Source of the DNA: UBA7803 sp041686955
GTDB taxonomy: Bacteria; Pseudomonadota; Gammaproteobacteria; Pseudomonadales; Azotimanducaceae
Length of the DNA stretch: 64,000 nt
Assembly (NCBI GenBank): GCA_041686955.1
Contig: JAWLCV010000008.1
Location: 19,066-83,065 of the forward strand
Direction: 5' to 3'
Made by a program: the position numbers and the translations under genes. This document shows, in pieces, positions 27,676 through 35,580 of this stretch. A model generated the notes under the pieces. That model worked only from the letters and a program-made list of their open reading frames with translations, was not told the DNA's origin and ran no database searches. Every line of letters begins with the position of its first letter. The first letter of the stretch is position 1.

Positions 27676-28186
27676 CCGGAGACATGGGTAACGTTCTATA
27701 CCGAAGACATGGGTAACACCTTCGGTAGGAACGGATTCTTCGCCGGTTCGACTCGGTTCTCGTCCTGGTCGAAGAAGCCAAGATCATACCCCATAAAGCT
27801 GACCAGCCAGATCTTCTCGCTCACTTCCCGGATTCCACGATTTGATTGGCCATGGCACGGCTGAGGCTGATCTTTCGCTTGCCGAGGCAGATGCGGCCGC
27901 AGTTGGTGACGCGGGCGGTTCGGTCGTGGAAGGGGTACTCGGGTTCCTCAGGAGGCCTGTACACCCGGGATGAGGGTGTATACAGCTCGCCGGGATACTT
28001 CATGCCGAGCGCCTGATGGGGCCGGGGCACACGGTTGCCATGGCGTCCCCGTCGAGGAGGCGGGCGACAAACTTGAGTCGTTCTTCCATGCGGTCACACT
28101 CCTTCCAGGGCATTTGGTTCTCCCCCCCCAAATGCCGGTGATTGTGTAACCCATGTCTCCGGTATGAAGTGTTACCTATGTGTCGG
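27676..28186. mobile_element. decayed IS481-family element next to tRNA-Val
   Basis: Each end carries two copies of a 17-bp motif spaced 25 bp apart. Left: CCGGAGACATGGGTAAC (27676-27692) and CCGAAGACATGGGTAAC (27701-27717). Right, inverted: GTAACCCATGTCTCCGG (28146-28162) and GTTACCTATGTGTCGG (28171-28186). Only about 510 bp remain between the ends, too short for a working element; the transposase is internally deleted and frameshifted. It begins 19 bp after the tRNA. Confidence 0.75.
27696..28113 (-). pseudogene. IS481-family transposase remnant
   Basis: The start (ATG at 28113) gives MPWKECDRMEERLKFVARL, the usual N terminus of this transposase subfamily. At about 28030 the frame jumps straight to the C-terminal RPHQALGMKYPGELYTPS region, so the whole integrase catalytic core is deleted. 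Downstream, NCGRICLGKRKISLSRAMANQIV is followed by a premature stop; one missing G near 27840 accounts for it, because the next frame continues VSEKIWLVSFMGYDLGFFD and ends PKVLPMSSV at 27696. The copy is dead. Confidence 0.75.
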
Positions 28187-28226
28187 GAAGCTCACGCCTT
28201 GCAGAAACCGGTTCCCCTCCGCCCCA

Positions 28227-28742
28227 TCAGCGAGGCCGTAGCATTGCCTCTATCGTTTGGCGAATCCGGTGCAGTTTGTCGGTCTCCGCGTCGAGAATGG
28301 TGGCCAGGGCAGTGACGGCGTGAATGGCGCGTTCGCCGGCGGCGTCGGAGCCCGCTCGACCTGCGGAACGGGACAGCACCCCTTCCAGGTCGACCAGGGC
28401 TTTCTGCAACAGCCGCTCCCTGAACAGCACCTTCTGGACCTGAACGGCCGCCTTGGCTGCGATGTCCGAGGTGCCGGGATGTGCGGTCGTGCCGTAGACG
28501 TGGCCGCAGCTTTCGATGATCGTCCGGGCGACGCCGATCTCTTTTTCCTTCGTTTCGATGCTCGTGCGGAAGGCCTTGGTCATGCCGGCGAGGGCGGCGC
28601 GAATCTCCGGAGCGAAGGTTCGGGATTGCGCCATGGTTCGGACTGCATCGGCCGCCTGGAGCCGGACGGCCGCCAGGTCACGCCCCATGTCTGCGAGCTG
28701 CCTTGCAGCCGCAACGAAATCATCGACTACCGACTCCGCCAA
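28227..28742 (-). CDS. helical hypothetical protein
   Basis: A 171-residue, almost wholly helical soluble protein with no signal peptide, membrane helix or recognised motif. It contains one cysteine-histidine pair (ESCGHVYG) and a long C-terminal helix ending TIEAMLRPR. It lies downstream of and co-directional with the diguanylate cyclase gene with a 97-bp gap, so it may share its transcript. Codon use matches its neighbours, which supports a genuine gene. Confidence 0.55.
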   Translation of the reverse strand: MAESVVDDFVAAARQLADMGRDLAAVRLQAADAVRTMAQSRTFAPEIRAALAGMTKAFRTSIETKEKEIGVARTIIESCGHVYGTTAHPGTSDIAAKAAVQVQKVLFRERLLQKALVDLEGVLSRSAGRAGSDAAGERAIHAVTALATILDAETDKLHRIRQTIEAMLRPR

Positions 28743-28839
28743 CTTCCCGACCCTCCTCGGTCAGACTACTTGCGTTTCGGCTAGTGTACCGGCTCTCCTC
28801 CCACGGTGCCGGCAATGCCCAGAGTGGGCGCGGAGCGGG

Positions 28840-29988
28840 CTACGGCGTCGCGGCGTCGAGCAGCGAGCTCTCCTGCCACACGGCTACCTGATTGCGGCCG
28901 TTTCGCTTCGCCGCGTAGAGCGCCGCGTCGGCGCGGCCCAGGGTGGTTTCGATCCGCTCTCCCGGGTGGTGCTCGGCGAGGCCGATGGAGACGGTGACCG
29001 GTTGGGCGGTGGGCAGCACGGTCAGCGGCAGGTCCGCCACCGCCTGACGCATGCGTTCCAGCACGGCTTCCCCACCCGTGAGGGACGTTTCCGGCAGGAT
29101 GACGAGGAATTCCTCGCCGCCGAACCGGGCGACGAAATCCCCTTCGCGCAGCCCCGCCTTCATGGTCTCGCCGAGCAGCTTGAGCACCTCGTCGCCCGCC
29201 TGGTGGCCGTGGCGGTCGTTGACCTGCTTGAAGTGGTCCACGTCGAGCAGGGCCACGCACAGGCCGTCGCCGTCGACCCGGCGACGCTCGCTGCGGCCGA
29301 GCTCCTGCTGAAGCTGACGCATGGCCGTGTGGCGGTTGGGCAGCCGGGTGAGGGGATCCCGGCTCGCCAGCTCCTCGAGCTCGCCGAGGGTGGCCACCAG
29401 GGAGGCGTTCTTCTCCCGCAGCATGCGCTTGAGCCCGGCGATGAAGCTGCCGAGCAGCGCCGTTTGTGTCAGCACCAGTGCGTAGCAGATCACGACCAGC
29501 ACCTCGGCCGGCAGATCCACCCGCTCCGGCGCGGTGTAAGTGAGGGCCAGCAGGGTGAGCAGGTAGCTCAGCAGCATGGTGGCGCCCAGGGTCAGCATCT
29601 GGCGGAACTCGAAGACCAGCAGGCCGTAGAGCATGGCCACCGTAGCCAGCAGCAGGAACGCCACCCGAACCGTGGGATCGCTGACGTGATACATGATGTA
29701 GGCCGCTGCCGCGAGGGAGCTCACCACCAGCGGTGCCGTGAGGCTCGGATCCCGGAACCGGAGGTTGACGTTGCCGAGCACCAGTAGCAGGGCCAGCGCG
29801 TTCACCGCGGTGACGGCCATCACATAGTGAACCACCCGCTCGCCGTCCAGGAAGCCCAGCAGCCAGGCGGAGATCACGACCAGGGCGGTGCAGGCGTAGG
29901 ACGCGCAGCCGCCGAGGATACGCCTGATCCTCAGACGCTGAGCGGCCGCCACGTCGGTGGCGACGTCCGGTTTCGCCTCCTGTTCCAT
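28840..29988 (-). CDS. membrane-bound GGDEF diguanylate cyclase
   Basis: A 382-residue protein: about six membrane helices (residues 25-200, MASE-like), a short coiled linker and a GGDEF domain starting at SRDPLTRLPNRHTAM. The active site is GGEEF, with a canonical inhibitory RxxD (REGD) five residues before it, so the enzyme should make cyclic-di-GMP and be product-inhibited. ATG 29988 was chosen at the start of the first soluble segment (MEQEAKPD); frames further up are shadows of the regulator gene. It is divergent from the LuxR-type regulator with 165 bp between them. Confidence 0.9.
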   Translation of the reverse strand: MEQEAKPDVATDVAAAQRLRIRRILGGCASYACTALVVISAWLLGFLDGERVVHYVMAVTAVNALALLLVLGNVNLRFRDPSLTAPLVVSSLAAAAYIMYHVSDPTVRVAFLLLATVAMLYGLLVFEFRQMLTLGATMLLSYLLTLLALTYTAPERVDLPAEVLVVICYALVLTQTALLGSFIAGLKRMLREKNASLVATLGELEELASRDPLTRLPNRHTAMRQLQQELGRSERRRVDGDGLCVALLDVDHFKQVNDRHGHQAGDEVLKLLGETMKAGLREGDFVARFGGEEFLVILPETSLTGGEAVLERMRQAVADLPLTVLPTAQPVTVSIGLAEHHPGERIETTLGRADAALYAAKRNGRNQVAVWQESSLLDAATP

Positions 29989-30117
29989 TTCATGACCATA
30001 GCCGACCGGTGCGGCGGCACGGCGGTGAGCGCTCGGCCGCGTGACCGGGTTCACGGCCGAAGGACCGAATGGGACCGGAGTGGGCGCATTTTGGTCAATT
30101 TGCCTGGCTGCGACTAA

Positions 30118-30140
30118 CCTTCGCAGCGAAGTTGCGAAGG
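30118..30140 (+). repeat. inverted repeat overlapping the ribosome site of the LuxR-type regulator
   Basis: CCTTCGCA and TGCGAAGG form a perfect 8-bp stem with a 7-nt loop, and the 3' arm runs into the AAGGGGAG ribosome site of the GTG at 30154. It could limit translation or be an operator. Confidence 0.4.
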
Positions 30141-30153
30141 GGAGTCGCCTCGA

Positions 30154-30798
30154 GTGGGAAAGTGCCGGGCGGTGCTTGTCGACGATCACGTGGTGTTTCG
30201 TGAGGCCCTCGCCAAAGGGCTGGAGCTCACCGGGCTGGTGGACGTGGTGGGGCAGGCGGGCACGTCGGCCGAATGCCTCGGCGTGCTCGCGGATTGCCGG
30301 CCCGACGTGCTGGTGCTCGATCTCGCGTTGCCCGGACGTGGCGGTGCGGAAGTGCTGGATCAGGTGCGGAAGCGCTGCCCCGGGGTGGCCGTGCTGATTC
30401 TCAGCTCGCATCCGCCCGATCAGTTCGTGGCCAGATTGATTCGTCAGGGAGCATCCGGGTACCTGCACAAGAGCTGCTCCCTGCAGCGGGTGGTGAGCGC
30501 CATCGATCGGGTCAACGGCGGCCGCCTGGTCATCGACGAGGACCTGGCGGAGATCATCGCCCGGCAGTCGGGTCCGAGCGCCGAGCGGTGCCCCCACGAG
30601 CAGCTCTCCAGCCGGGAGTTCCAGGTGATGTCGCGGCTGGTCGGCGGAGCGAGGCTGTCCGCCATCGCTACGGAGATGAACCTCAGCGTCAAAACCATCA
30701 GCACCTACCGTAAGCGGGTGCTGGAAAAGCTCGGCATCACCACCAACTCGGAGCTGGTCAGCTACGCCATCCGTCATTCACTGACCGACTATACTTGA
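30154..30798 (+). CDS. NarL/LuxR-type response regulator
   Basis: A 214-residue two-domain regulator. The receiver begins AVLVDDHVVFREAL, the phosphoacceptor Asp is in VLVLDLALPG, Ser in LILSSH and Lys in GYLHKS. The C-terminal LuxR helix-turn-helix starts at LSSREFQVMSRLVGG and includes MNLSVKTISTYRKRVLEKLGI. GTG 30154 is the only start with a ribosome site. It heads a run of signalling genes read in the same direction and is divergent from a diguanylate cyclase. Confidence 0.93.
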   Translation: MGKCRAVLVDDHVVFREALAKGLELTGLVDVVGQAGTSAECLGVLADCRPDVLVLDLALPGRGGAEVLDQVRKRCPGVAVLILSSHPPDQFVARLIRQGASGYLHKSCSLQRVVSAIDRVNGGRLVIDEDLAEIIARQSGPSAERCPHEQLSSREFQVMSRLVGGARLSAIATEMNLSVKTISTYRKRVLEKLGITTNSELVSYAIRHSLTDYT

Positions 30799-30815
30799 GG
30801 GTCAGTGGGGCGAGC

Positions 30816-31388
30816 ATGTTGAATCCCGAGCAGTTCGTGTATTCGTTGGAACGGTCCAACGTGGTCGTGCTGGTGGTCGACGCCGAGGACACCATCGTTC
30901 ATGCCGGCGCGGATTTCGCAGCCATGGAGGGGCAGTCGTTCACGGCGCTGTTTCCCCGCGGCGAGCGGGTGAAGGCGCAGCGGCTGCTGCGCAAGGCCCG
31001 GGGCCAGCAGGAGGTGTCCCTGCTGTTCCGCGGCTCCCTGGACTCGTTCAACGACACGCCGCTGACCCTGCTGCTGGGGCCGCTGTCGGACGGCGAGGAA
31101 AGCGGCAAGGTGTTCTGCATGCTGATCAACTGGCGCGGCCGCGCGCAGAGCCCGGAGTCGGTGGGATCCGAGCTGCTTTCGGGGGTGCGCTCCATTCACC
31201 GCCTCTCCAACCGGGTGGCGGCCATGCGGCTCAACGCCGAGATCGCCGACCAGGCATTGAGTGGCGACGACGTGAGCTTCGCCGACGTGCGCGACACCAT
31301 CGCCAGCATCGCCGACATCGCCCGCTCCATCGAGCAGGACCTGATGCGCCTCGCGCCGTACCTGAACGTCATGGACGGCGAATGCTGA
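30816..31388 (+). CDS. PAS-like sensor protein with a C-terminal helical hairpin
   Basis: A 190-residue protein starting 17 bp after the LuxR regulator. The first 108 residues have a PAS-like pattern (LERSNVVVLVVDAEDTIVHAG, later FCMLINWRGR). The C-terminal 70 residues form two helices, SIHRLSNRVAAMRLNAEIADQAL and VRDTIASIADIARSIEQDLMRL, reminiscent of a histidine-kinase dimerisation hairpin with His128, but no ATPase domain follows. It overlaps the next receiver gene by 7 bp or 1 bp depending on its start. Role as a phosphotransfer or scaffold protein is speculation. Confidence 0.6.
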   Translation: MLNPEQFVYSLERSNVVVLVVDAEDTIVHAGADFAAMEGQSFTALFPRGERVKAQRLLRKARGQQEVSLLFRGSLDSFNDTPLTLLLGPLSDGEESGKVFCMLINWRGRAQSPESVGSELLSGVRSIHRLSNRVAAMRLNAEIADQALSGDDVSFADVRDTIASIADIARSIEQDLMRLAPYLNVMDGEC

Positions 31389-31786
31389 TGCAGCCCGATC
31401 GGCGCGCGGGCAGCACGGTGCTGGTGGTGGACGACGATTCGGCCATCCGCAGCGTCATCGAGCGTCTCCTTCGCCGGCAGCAGATCGACGTGCTGGCGGC
31501 AGGGGACGTAGACGAGGCCCTGGCAGTCCTGGAACGGAGATCGGACGTCCAGGTGCTGCTGGTGGATCTGGTTCTGGCCGGCGGCGAGAGCGGTGAGGCC
31601 ATCGTACGCCGGGCCCGGGAGCTGTATCCCGCCATCCAGTATGCGTACATCAGTGGGCACGCCGGCGAGGCCATCGCGGGCGTGGAAGACGAAGATGTGG
31701 ACGTGCGGCTCTTGCGCAAGCCTTTCAAAGGCGAGGAACTGCTGCGCGTCATCGACCTCTGCCTCGCGAACGCGGCCTCGTCCTGA
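31382..31786 (+). CDS. single-domain response regulator receiver
   Basis: A 134-residue receiver: acidic pair VVDDDSAIRS, phosphoacceptor Asp in LLVDLVLAGG, Ser in YISGHAGE, Lys in LLRKPFKGEEL. No output domain. ATG at 31382 or 31388 (MQPDRRAG) is possible. In the same transcript as a second receiver and a PAS histidine kinase that has no fused receiver, it may carry phosphate from that kinase. Confidence 0.88.
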   Translation: MLMQPDRRAGSTVLVVDDDSAIRSVIERLLRRQQIDVLAAGDVDEALAVLERRSDVQVLLVDLVLAGGESGEAIVRRARELYPAIQYAYISGHAGEAIAGVEDEDVDVRLLRKPFKGEELLRVIDLCLANAASS

Positions 31787-31826
31787 CGGCGGGGGCGCCG
31801 CCGTGGGCGTTCGAGACAGGTAGTAC

Positions 31827-32222
31827 ATGAGCAACGCGTCACGGTCCGGCGGCGAACGCCGCGCATTCGTCATCGAGGACAACGAGCAGGTGAGGCGCCT
31901 GGCGGTGGTATTTCTGTCGCGTCTCGGGTTCGAGGTCGCTCACGCCGAGGACTCCCGGTCCGCAAGGGAGCGGTTCGAGCCGGGCCGCTACGACCTGCTG
32001 TTCAGCGACGTGATCCTCCCCGACGGCAACGGCTACGAGTTGGCGGAAGCCCTGCTGCGGGAAGACCCGGAGGTACGGGTGCTGCTCACTTCCGGGTACG
32101 TGGGGGTGATCGCCGAGCGCCTGTCCGAGCGTGCCCGCTCGTGGCCCCTGCTTTCCAAGCCCTTCCGGTTCAAGGAGCTCGAGCGGATGGTGGGCGAGCT
32201 CATGGCGGCGGGGGAGGCGTGA
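31827..32222 (+). CDS. single-domain response regulator receiver
   Basis: A 131-residue receiver with IEDNEQVRRL, Asp in LLFSDVILPDGNGYELA, Thr in VLLTSGYVG and Lys in LLSKPFRFKELERMV. This composition is that of the receiver usually fused to the C terminus of hybrid PAS histidine kinases; here its stop shares a base with the kinase's ATG (TGATG), as if the hybrid had been split into two proteins. Confidence 0.88.
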   Translation: MSNASRSGGERRAFVIEDNEQVRRLAVVFLSRLGFEVAHAEDSRSARERFEPGRYDLLFSDVILPDGNGYELAEALLREDPEVRVLLTSGYVGVIAERLSERARSWPLLSKPFRFKELERMVGELMAAGEA

Positions 32223-33736
32223 TGCAGGCGGATCGGCTGCTGGCGGAAGTCCTGCACAGCATGAACGAGGCTCTCGTGGTGGCGCGCGCGGACGGCCGCA
32301 TCGCGGTATTCAACGAGGGCGCAGAGCGCATGTTCGGGTACCGGAAGGCCGACGTCCTCGGCAAGCCGCTGGAGATGCTGATCCCGCCGGCGAGCCGGGC
32401 GGCCCACGAGCAGTACGTTGCGGTTTTCGCCCGGGGCAAGGAACCCCGGCGTTTCATGACGGGCAGGCCCGACATCAAGGGGCTGCGGCGCGACGGCACC
32501 ACCTTCGACGCCGAGGCCTCCATCAGCCGGTTCTCCCACGAAGGCGAAACCTTCCTGGTCGCCGTGGTGCAGGATCTCTCCGCGCTGAGGCGCCTGCGGG
32601 AGATCGAGCGCTCGCTCACCAATGCGCAGCGCATGGCGAGCCTCGGCAACTGGGAGTGGAACATCGAGACCGGCGAGTTGTGGTGGTCGGACGAGATCTA
32701 CCGGATCTTCGGCCAGAGCCCGCGAAGCGCCGCCGTGACCTACGATGCCTTCCTGCAGACCGTGCACCCGGACGATCGGGACCTGCTGCAGCAGGCCGTG
32801 GACGAGGCGCTCTACAGCGGCGCGGAGTACGACCTGGAGCACCGCATCGTGCGCCCGGACGGCAGTGTGCGCACGGTGCGGGAGCAGGGGGAGGTGGTGT
32901 TCGAAGGCGGCCGCGCGGTGCGCATGACCGGCCTGGTCCACGACATCACCGATCGCATCCTCATGGAGGCGCGGCTTCGACAGGCACAGAAGCTGGAGAC
33001 CCTGGGACGTCTGACCGGGGGAATCGCTCACGATTTCAACAACCTGCTGACCGTGGTGATGGGTAACCTCGAGATCGCCCAGGGCGAGCTGGGCGAGGGG
33101 CACGCGGTGACGGAGTTCATCGACGAAGCCCTGCGCGCGGTGGAGCTGGCGTCGTCTCTCACCGAGCGCCTGCTGGTGTTCTCCCGGCGCCAGAACCTGC
33201 GGCCGGAGACGGTGCAGCTCGACAAGATGCTGGAGAGCATTCGTCCCATGCTGCAGCGCACGGCCGGCGACGCGGTGCGCCTGGAGCTGATCAGCGGCGA
33301 GCGTCTCTGGAGCTGCGTCGCCGACCCCAACCAGCTCAAGACGGTGATCCTGAACATGGTGATCAACGCAAGAGACGCCATGCCCGGGGGCGGCACGCTG
33401 ACCGTGCGAATCGACAACGTCACCTTGAGTGTCAGCGACGCGCGGGAGAAGCTGAACGCCTCCCCGGGGGACTACCTGAGGCTCAGCATCGCCGATACCG
33501 GCGAAGGCATGACGCCCAGCGTGCAGGAACGGGTGTTCGAGCCGTTCTTCACCACCAAGGCCCAGGGCCGCGGCACGGGACTGGGCCTCTCCACCGCCTA
33601 CGGGTTCGTCACCCAGTCCGGAGGCTTCATCGAGATCGACAGCGAGCCCGGCCGGGGCACCACCTTCCATCTCCACCTGCCCCGCGCCGCGGCGCGGGAC
33701 GGTCTGGGGCGGCAAAGGGCCATGGCCTCACGTTGA
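32222..33736 (+). CDS. PAS-domain sensor histidine kinase
   Basis: A 504-residue soluble kinase. PAS1 spans about residues 1-115 (MFGYRKADVLGKPLEMLIP), PAS2/PAC about 135-250 (GNWEWNIETGELWWSDEIYRIFG), then the H box LTGGIAHDFNNLLTVV (His270), N box NMVINARDAMPGGG, and ATP lid DTGEGM...FEPFFTTKAQGRGTGLGLS. No membrane helices, so it senses an intracellular signal. The HDFNNLL type normally has a fused C-terminal receiver; here the receivers are the two upstream genes. Confidence 0.92.
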   Translation: MQADRLLAEVLHSMNEALVVARADGRIAVFNEGAERMFGYRKADVLGKPLEMLIPPASRAAHEQYVAVFARGKEPRRFMTGRPDIKGLRRDGTTFDAEASISRFSHEGETFLVAVVQDLSALRRLREIERSLTNAQRMASLGNWEWNIETGELWWSDEIYRIFGQSPRSAAVTYDAFLQTVHPDDRDLLQQAVDEALYSGAEYDLEHRIVRPDGSVRTVREQGEVVFEGGRAVRMTGLVHDITDRILMEARLRQAQKLETLGRLTGGIAHDFNNLLTVVMGNLEIAQGELGEGHAVTEFIDEALRAVELASSLTERLLVFSRRQNLRPETVQLDKMLESIRPMLQRTAGDAVRLELISGERLWSCVADPNQLKTVILNMVINARDAMPGGGTLTVRIDNVTLSVSDAREKLNASPGDYLRLSIADTGEGMTPSVQERVFEPFFTTKAQGRGTGLGLSTAYGFVTQSGGFIEIDSEPGRGTTFHLHLPRAAARDGLGRQRAMASR

Positions 33737-33754
33737 TCAGCCGTAGCCGTCGCA

Positions 33755-33784
33755 TTGCGGGCGCGGGGGTGCCACGGCTATAGT
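33755..33784 (+). promoter_or_regulatory. ku: promoter for ku
   Basis: TTGCGG (33755-33760), an 18-bp spacer and TATAGT (33779-33784) lie 31 bp before ATG 33815. Confidence 0.5.
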
Positions 33785-33814
33785 CTCGGCAAGCGCACAC
33801 AGGGGAAGCAGACG

Positions 33815-34702
33815 ATGGCCGCCCGCGCAATGGCTTCCGGCACCATCTCCTTCGGGCTGGTGTCCATCCCCGTCAAGCTCTTTTCCACCGTCGACACCAC
33901 CCGTTCCATCCGGTTCAACTACCTCACCCCCGACGGCGCGCGGGTAAAGCAGCAGTACGTACGCGCGGGCGACGGCGAGCCGGTGGAGAGGGAGGAGCTG
34001 GTGCAGGGCTACGAGTTCGCGAAAGGTCAGTTCGTCATCTTCGACAAGGATGAGCTGAAGGCGCTGCAGGCCACCGCGACCAACGAAATCGACATTCAGG
34101 AATTCGTCCCCCTGGATCGGGTCGACCGGCTCTACATAGACCGGGTGTATTACCTGGGGCCGGACAAGGGGGCGGCCCGCCCTTACCACCTCTTGAAAGC
34201 GGCGTTGCAGCGGACGGGACGGGCCGCGCTGGCCAGGTACGCGACCCGGGGCAAGAGCTATCTGGTTCTGCTGCGGCCCATGCACGAGGGGCTCGTCATG
34301 GAGCAGCTCAAGCACGCCGACGAGCTGCGGCCGCTGGCCGACGTGCCCCTGGAGGTCACCGCGGTGGCGGAAACCGAGCTCGATCTGGCCATTCGCATCA
34401 TCGAGCAGCGCATGAGCGATGCCTTCGAGCCGGACAAGTACGAAGACGAGGTCCGCAAACGATTCGAGGCGGCCATCGAGCGGAAAGTGGAGGGCAAGGA
34501 AGTCGCCATGCCGCGGGAGGCCGAGCCGGAAGCCAAGATCATCGACCTGATGGAAGCCTTGAAGGCTTCGGTGGCGGAAGAGGCGAGAGCGCGCGGAGCG
34601 GCCCGGTCACCCGCGCGGCCGGAGCGGCGGCCGGCGAAGCGGGCGCCGCGAAAGCGGGCGGCGGCCAAGCCGGCGAAACGGTCCAAGCGGAACAGCGGAT
34701 GA
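33815..34702 (+). CDS. ku: Ku DNA end-binding protein
   Basis: A 295-residue bacterial Ku: MASGTISFGLVSIPVKLFSTVD at the N terminus, the bridge/ring core with YYLGPDKGAARPYHLLKAAL and LVLLRPMHEGLVMEQLKHADELR, and a lysine/arginine-rich tail (last 45 residues) typical of bacterial Ku. It binds double-strand ends and recruits LigD in non-homologous end joining. ATG 33815 has AGGGGAAG upstream; an earlier in-frame ATG lacks it. No ligD is in the window. Its stop overlaps the start of the MerR-TPR gene. Confidence 0.95.
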   Translation: MAARAMASGTISFGLVSIPVKLFSTVDTTRSIRFNYLTPDGARVKQQYVRAGDGEPVEREELVQGYEFAKGQFVIFDKDELKALQATATNEIDIQEFVPLDRVDRLYIDRVYYLGPDKGAARPYHLLKAALQRTGRAALARYATRGKSYLVLLRPMHEGLVMEQLKHADELRPLADVPLEVTAVAETELDLAIRIIEQRMSDAFEPDKYEDEVRKRFEAAIERKVEGKEVAMPREAEPEAKIIDLMEALKASVAEEARARGAARSPARPERRPAKRAPRKRAAAKPAKRSKRNSG

Positions 34703-35544
34703 CACGTCGGATGACCCGTTACACCACCCGACACGTCGCGGAGCTCATGGGGCTGACACCGGATCAAGTGCGCCACTACATCCGCCGGGGACTGATCACG
34801 CCGGGGCGGGGGGCCGCCGGGGAGTACCGGTTGGGGTTTCAGGACCTGGTGCTGCTGCGGACGGCCAAGGGGTTGCGGGACGCCCGGGTATCGCCGCGGC
34901 GGGCCTTCTCGGCCCTCGTTCGATTACGCCAGACGCTGGGGGAGGCGCGCTCCCTGACCTCGCTCAGGATCGTCGCCGTGGGCGGGGCGGTCATGGTACG
35001 GGAGCGGGATGGCCTGTGGAGCCCGGAGGACGGGCAAGGCCAGCTCGATTTCTCCGTGGAGGCGTTGGCCGGGGAGGTGGCGGCGCTGCGCCTCCGGGAA
35101 TTCACCGGCGTCGGTGCGGACGGCGCCCACGAGGGAGAGCTCGGGAGCGACCACTGGTTCAATCTGGGGGTCGACCTGGAAGAGCTGGACCCGGAGCGGG
35201 CTCAGGCGGCGTATGAGGTCGCCCTGGATCTCGACCCGGACAACGCGGACGCTCACGTCAACCTGGGCCGCCTGCTGCAGTGCCTGGGGCGGATGGACGA
35301 GGCCAAAGAGCACTACCAGCGGGCCCTGGCCCGCCAGCCGGATCACCAGGTGGCGCTCTACAACCTGGGCACCGTGTTCGACGAGCACGACCAGCTCGAG
35401 GCTGCCGTCGAGTGTTATTCCCGGGCGGACGGCGTAGCGGACGCCCACTACAACCTCTGCCGCATTTTCGAGCTTCGGGGCGACCGCCTGGCGGCGCTTC
35501 GCCACTTGCGGCGCTACCAGCAACTGACGGGCCGCGATGGATGA
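34699..35544 (+). CDS. MerR-type HTH protein fused to TPR repeats
   Basis: A 281-residue protein. Residues 1-75 form a MerR-like winged helix (YTTRHVAELMGLTPDQVRHYIRRGLITPGRG) without the usual ligand-binding coiled coil; residues 150-275 are about three tetratricopeptide repeats (AQAAYEVALDLDPDNADAHVNLGRLL, AKEHYQRALARQPDHQVALYNLG). It starts inside the ku stop codon (ATGA), so the two are probably made together. A DNA-binding adaptor that docks a partner protein is a reasonable inference; function in end joining is unknown. Confidence 0.8.
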   Translation: MTRRMTRYTTRHVAELMGLTPDQVRHYIRRGLITPGRGAAGEYRLGFQDLVLLRTAKGLRDARVSPRRAFSALVRLRQTLGEARSLTSLRIVAVGGAVMVRERDGLWSPEDGQGQLDFSVEALAGEVAALRLREFTGVGADGAHEGELGSDHWFNLGVDLEELDPERAQAAYEVALDLDPDNADAHVNLGRLLQCLGRMDEAKEHYQRALARQPDHQVALYNLGTVFDEHDQLEAAVECYSRADGVADAHYNLCRIFELRGDRLAALRHLRRYQQLTGRDG

Positions 35545-35580
35545 ATATCCGTGGCTGATGCCGGATCGGAGGATCGGGCC

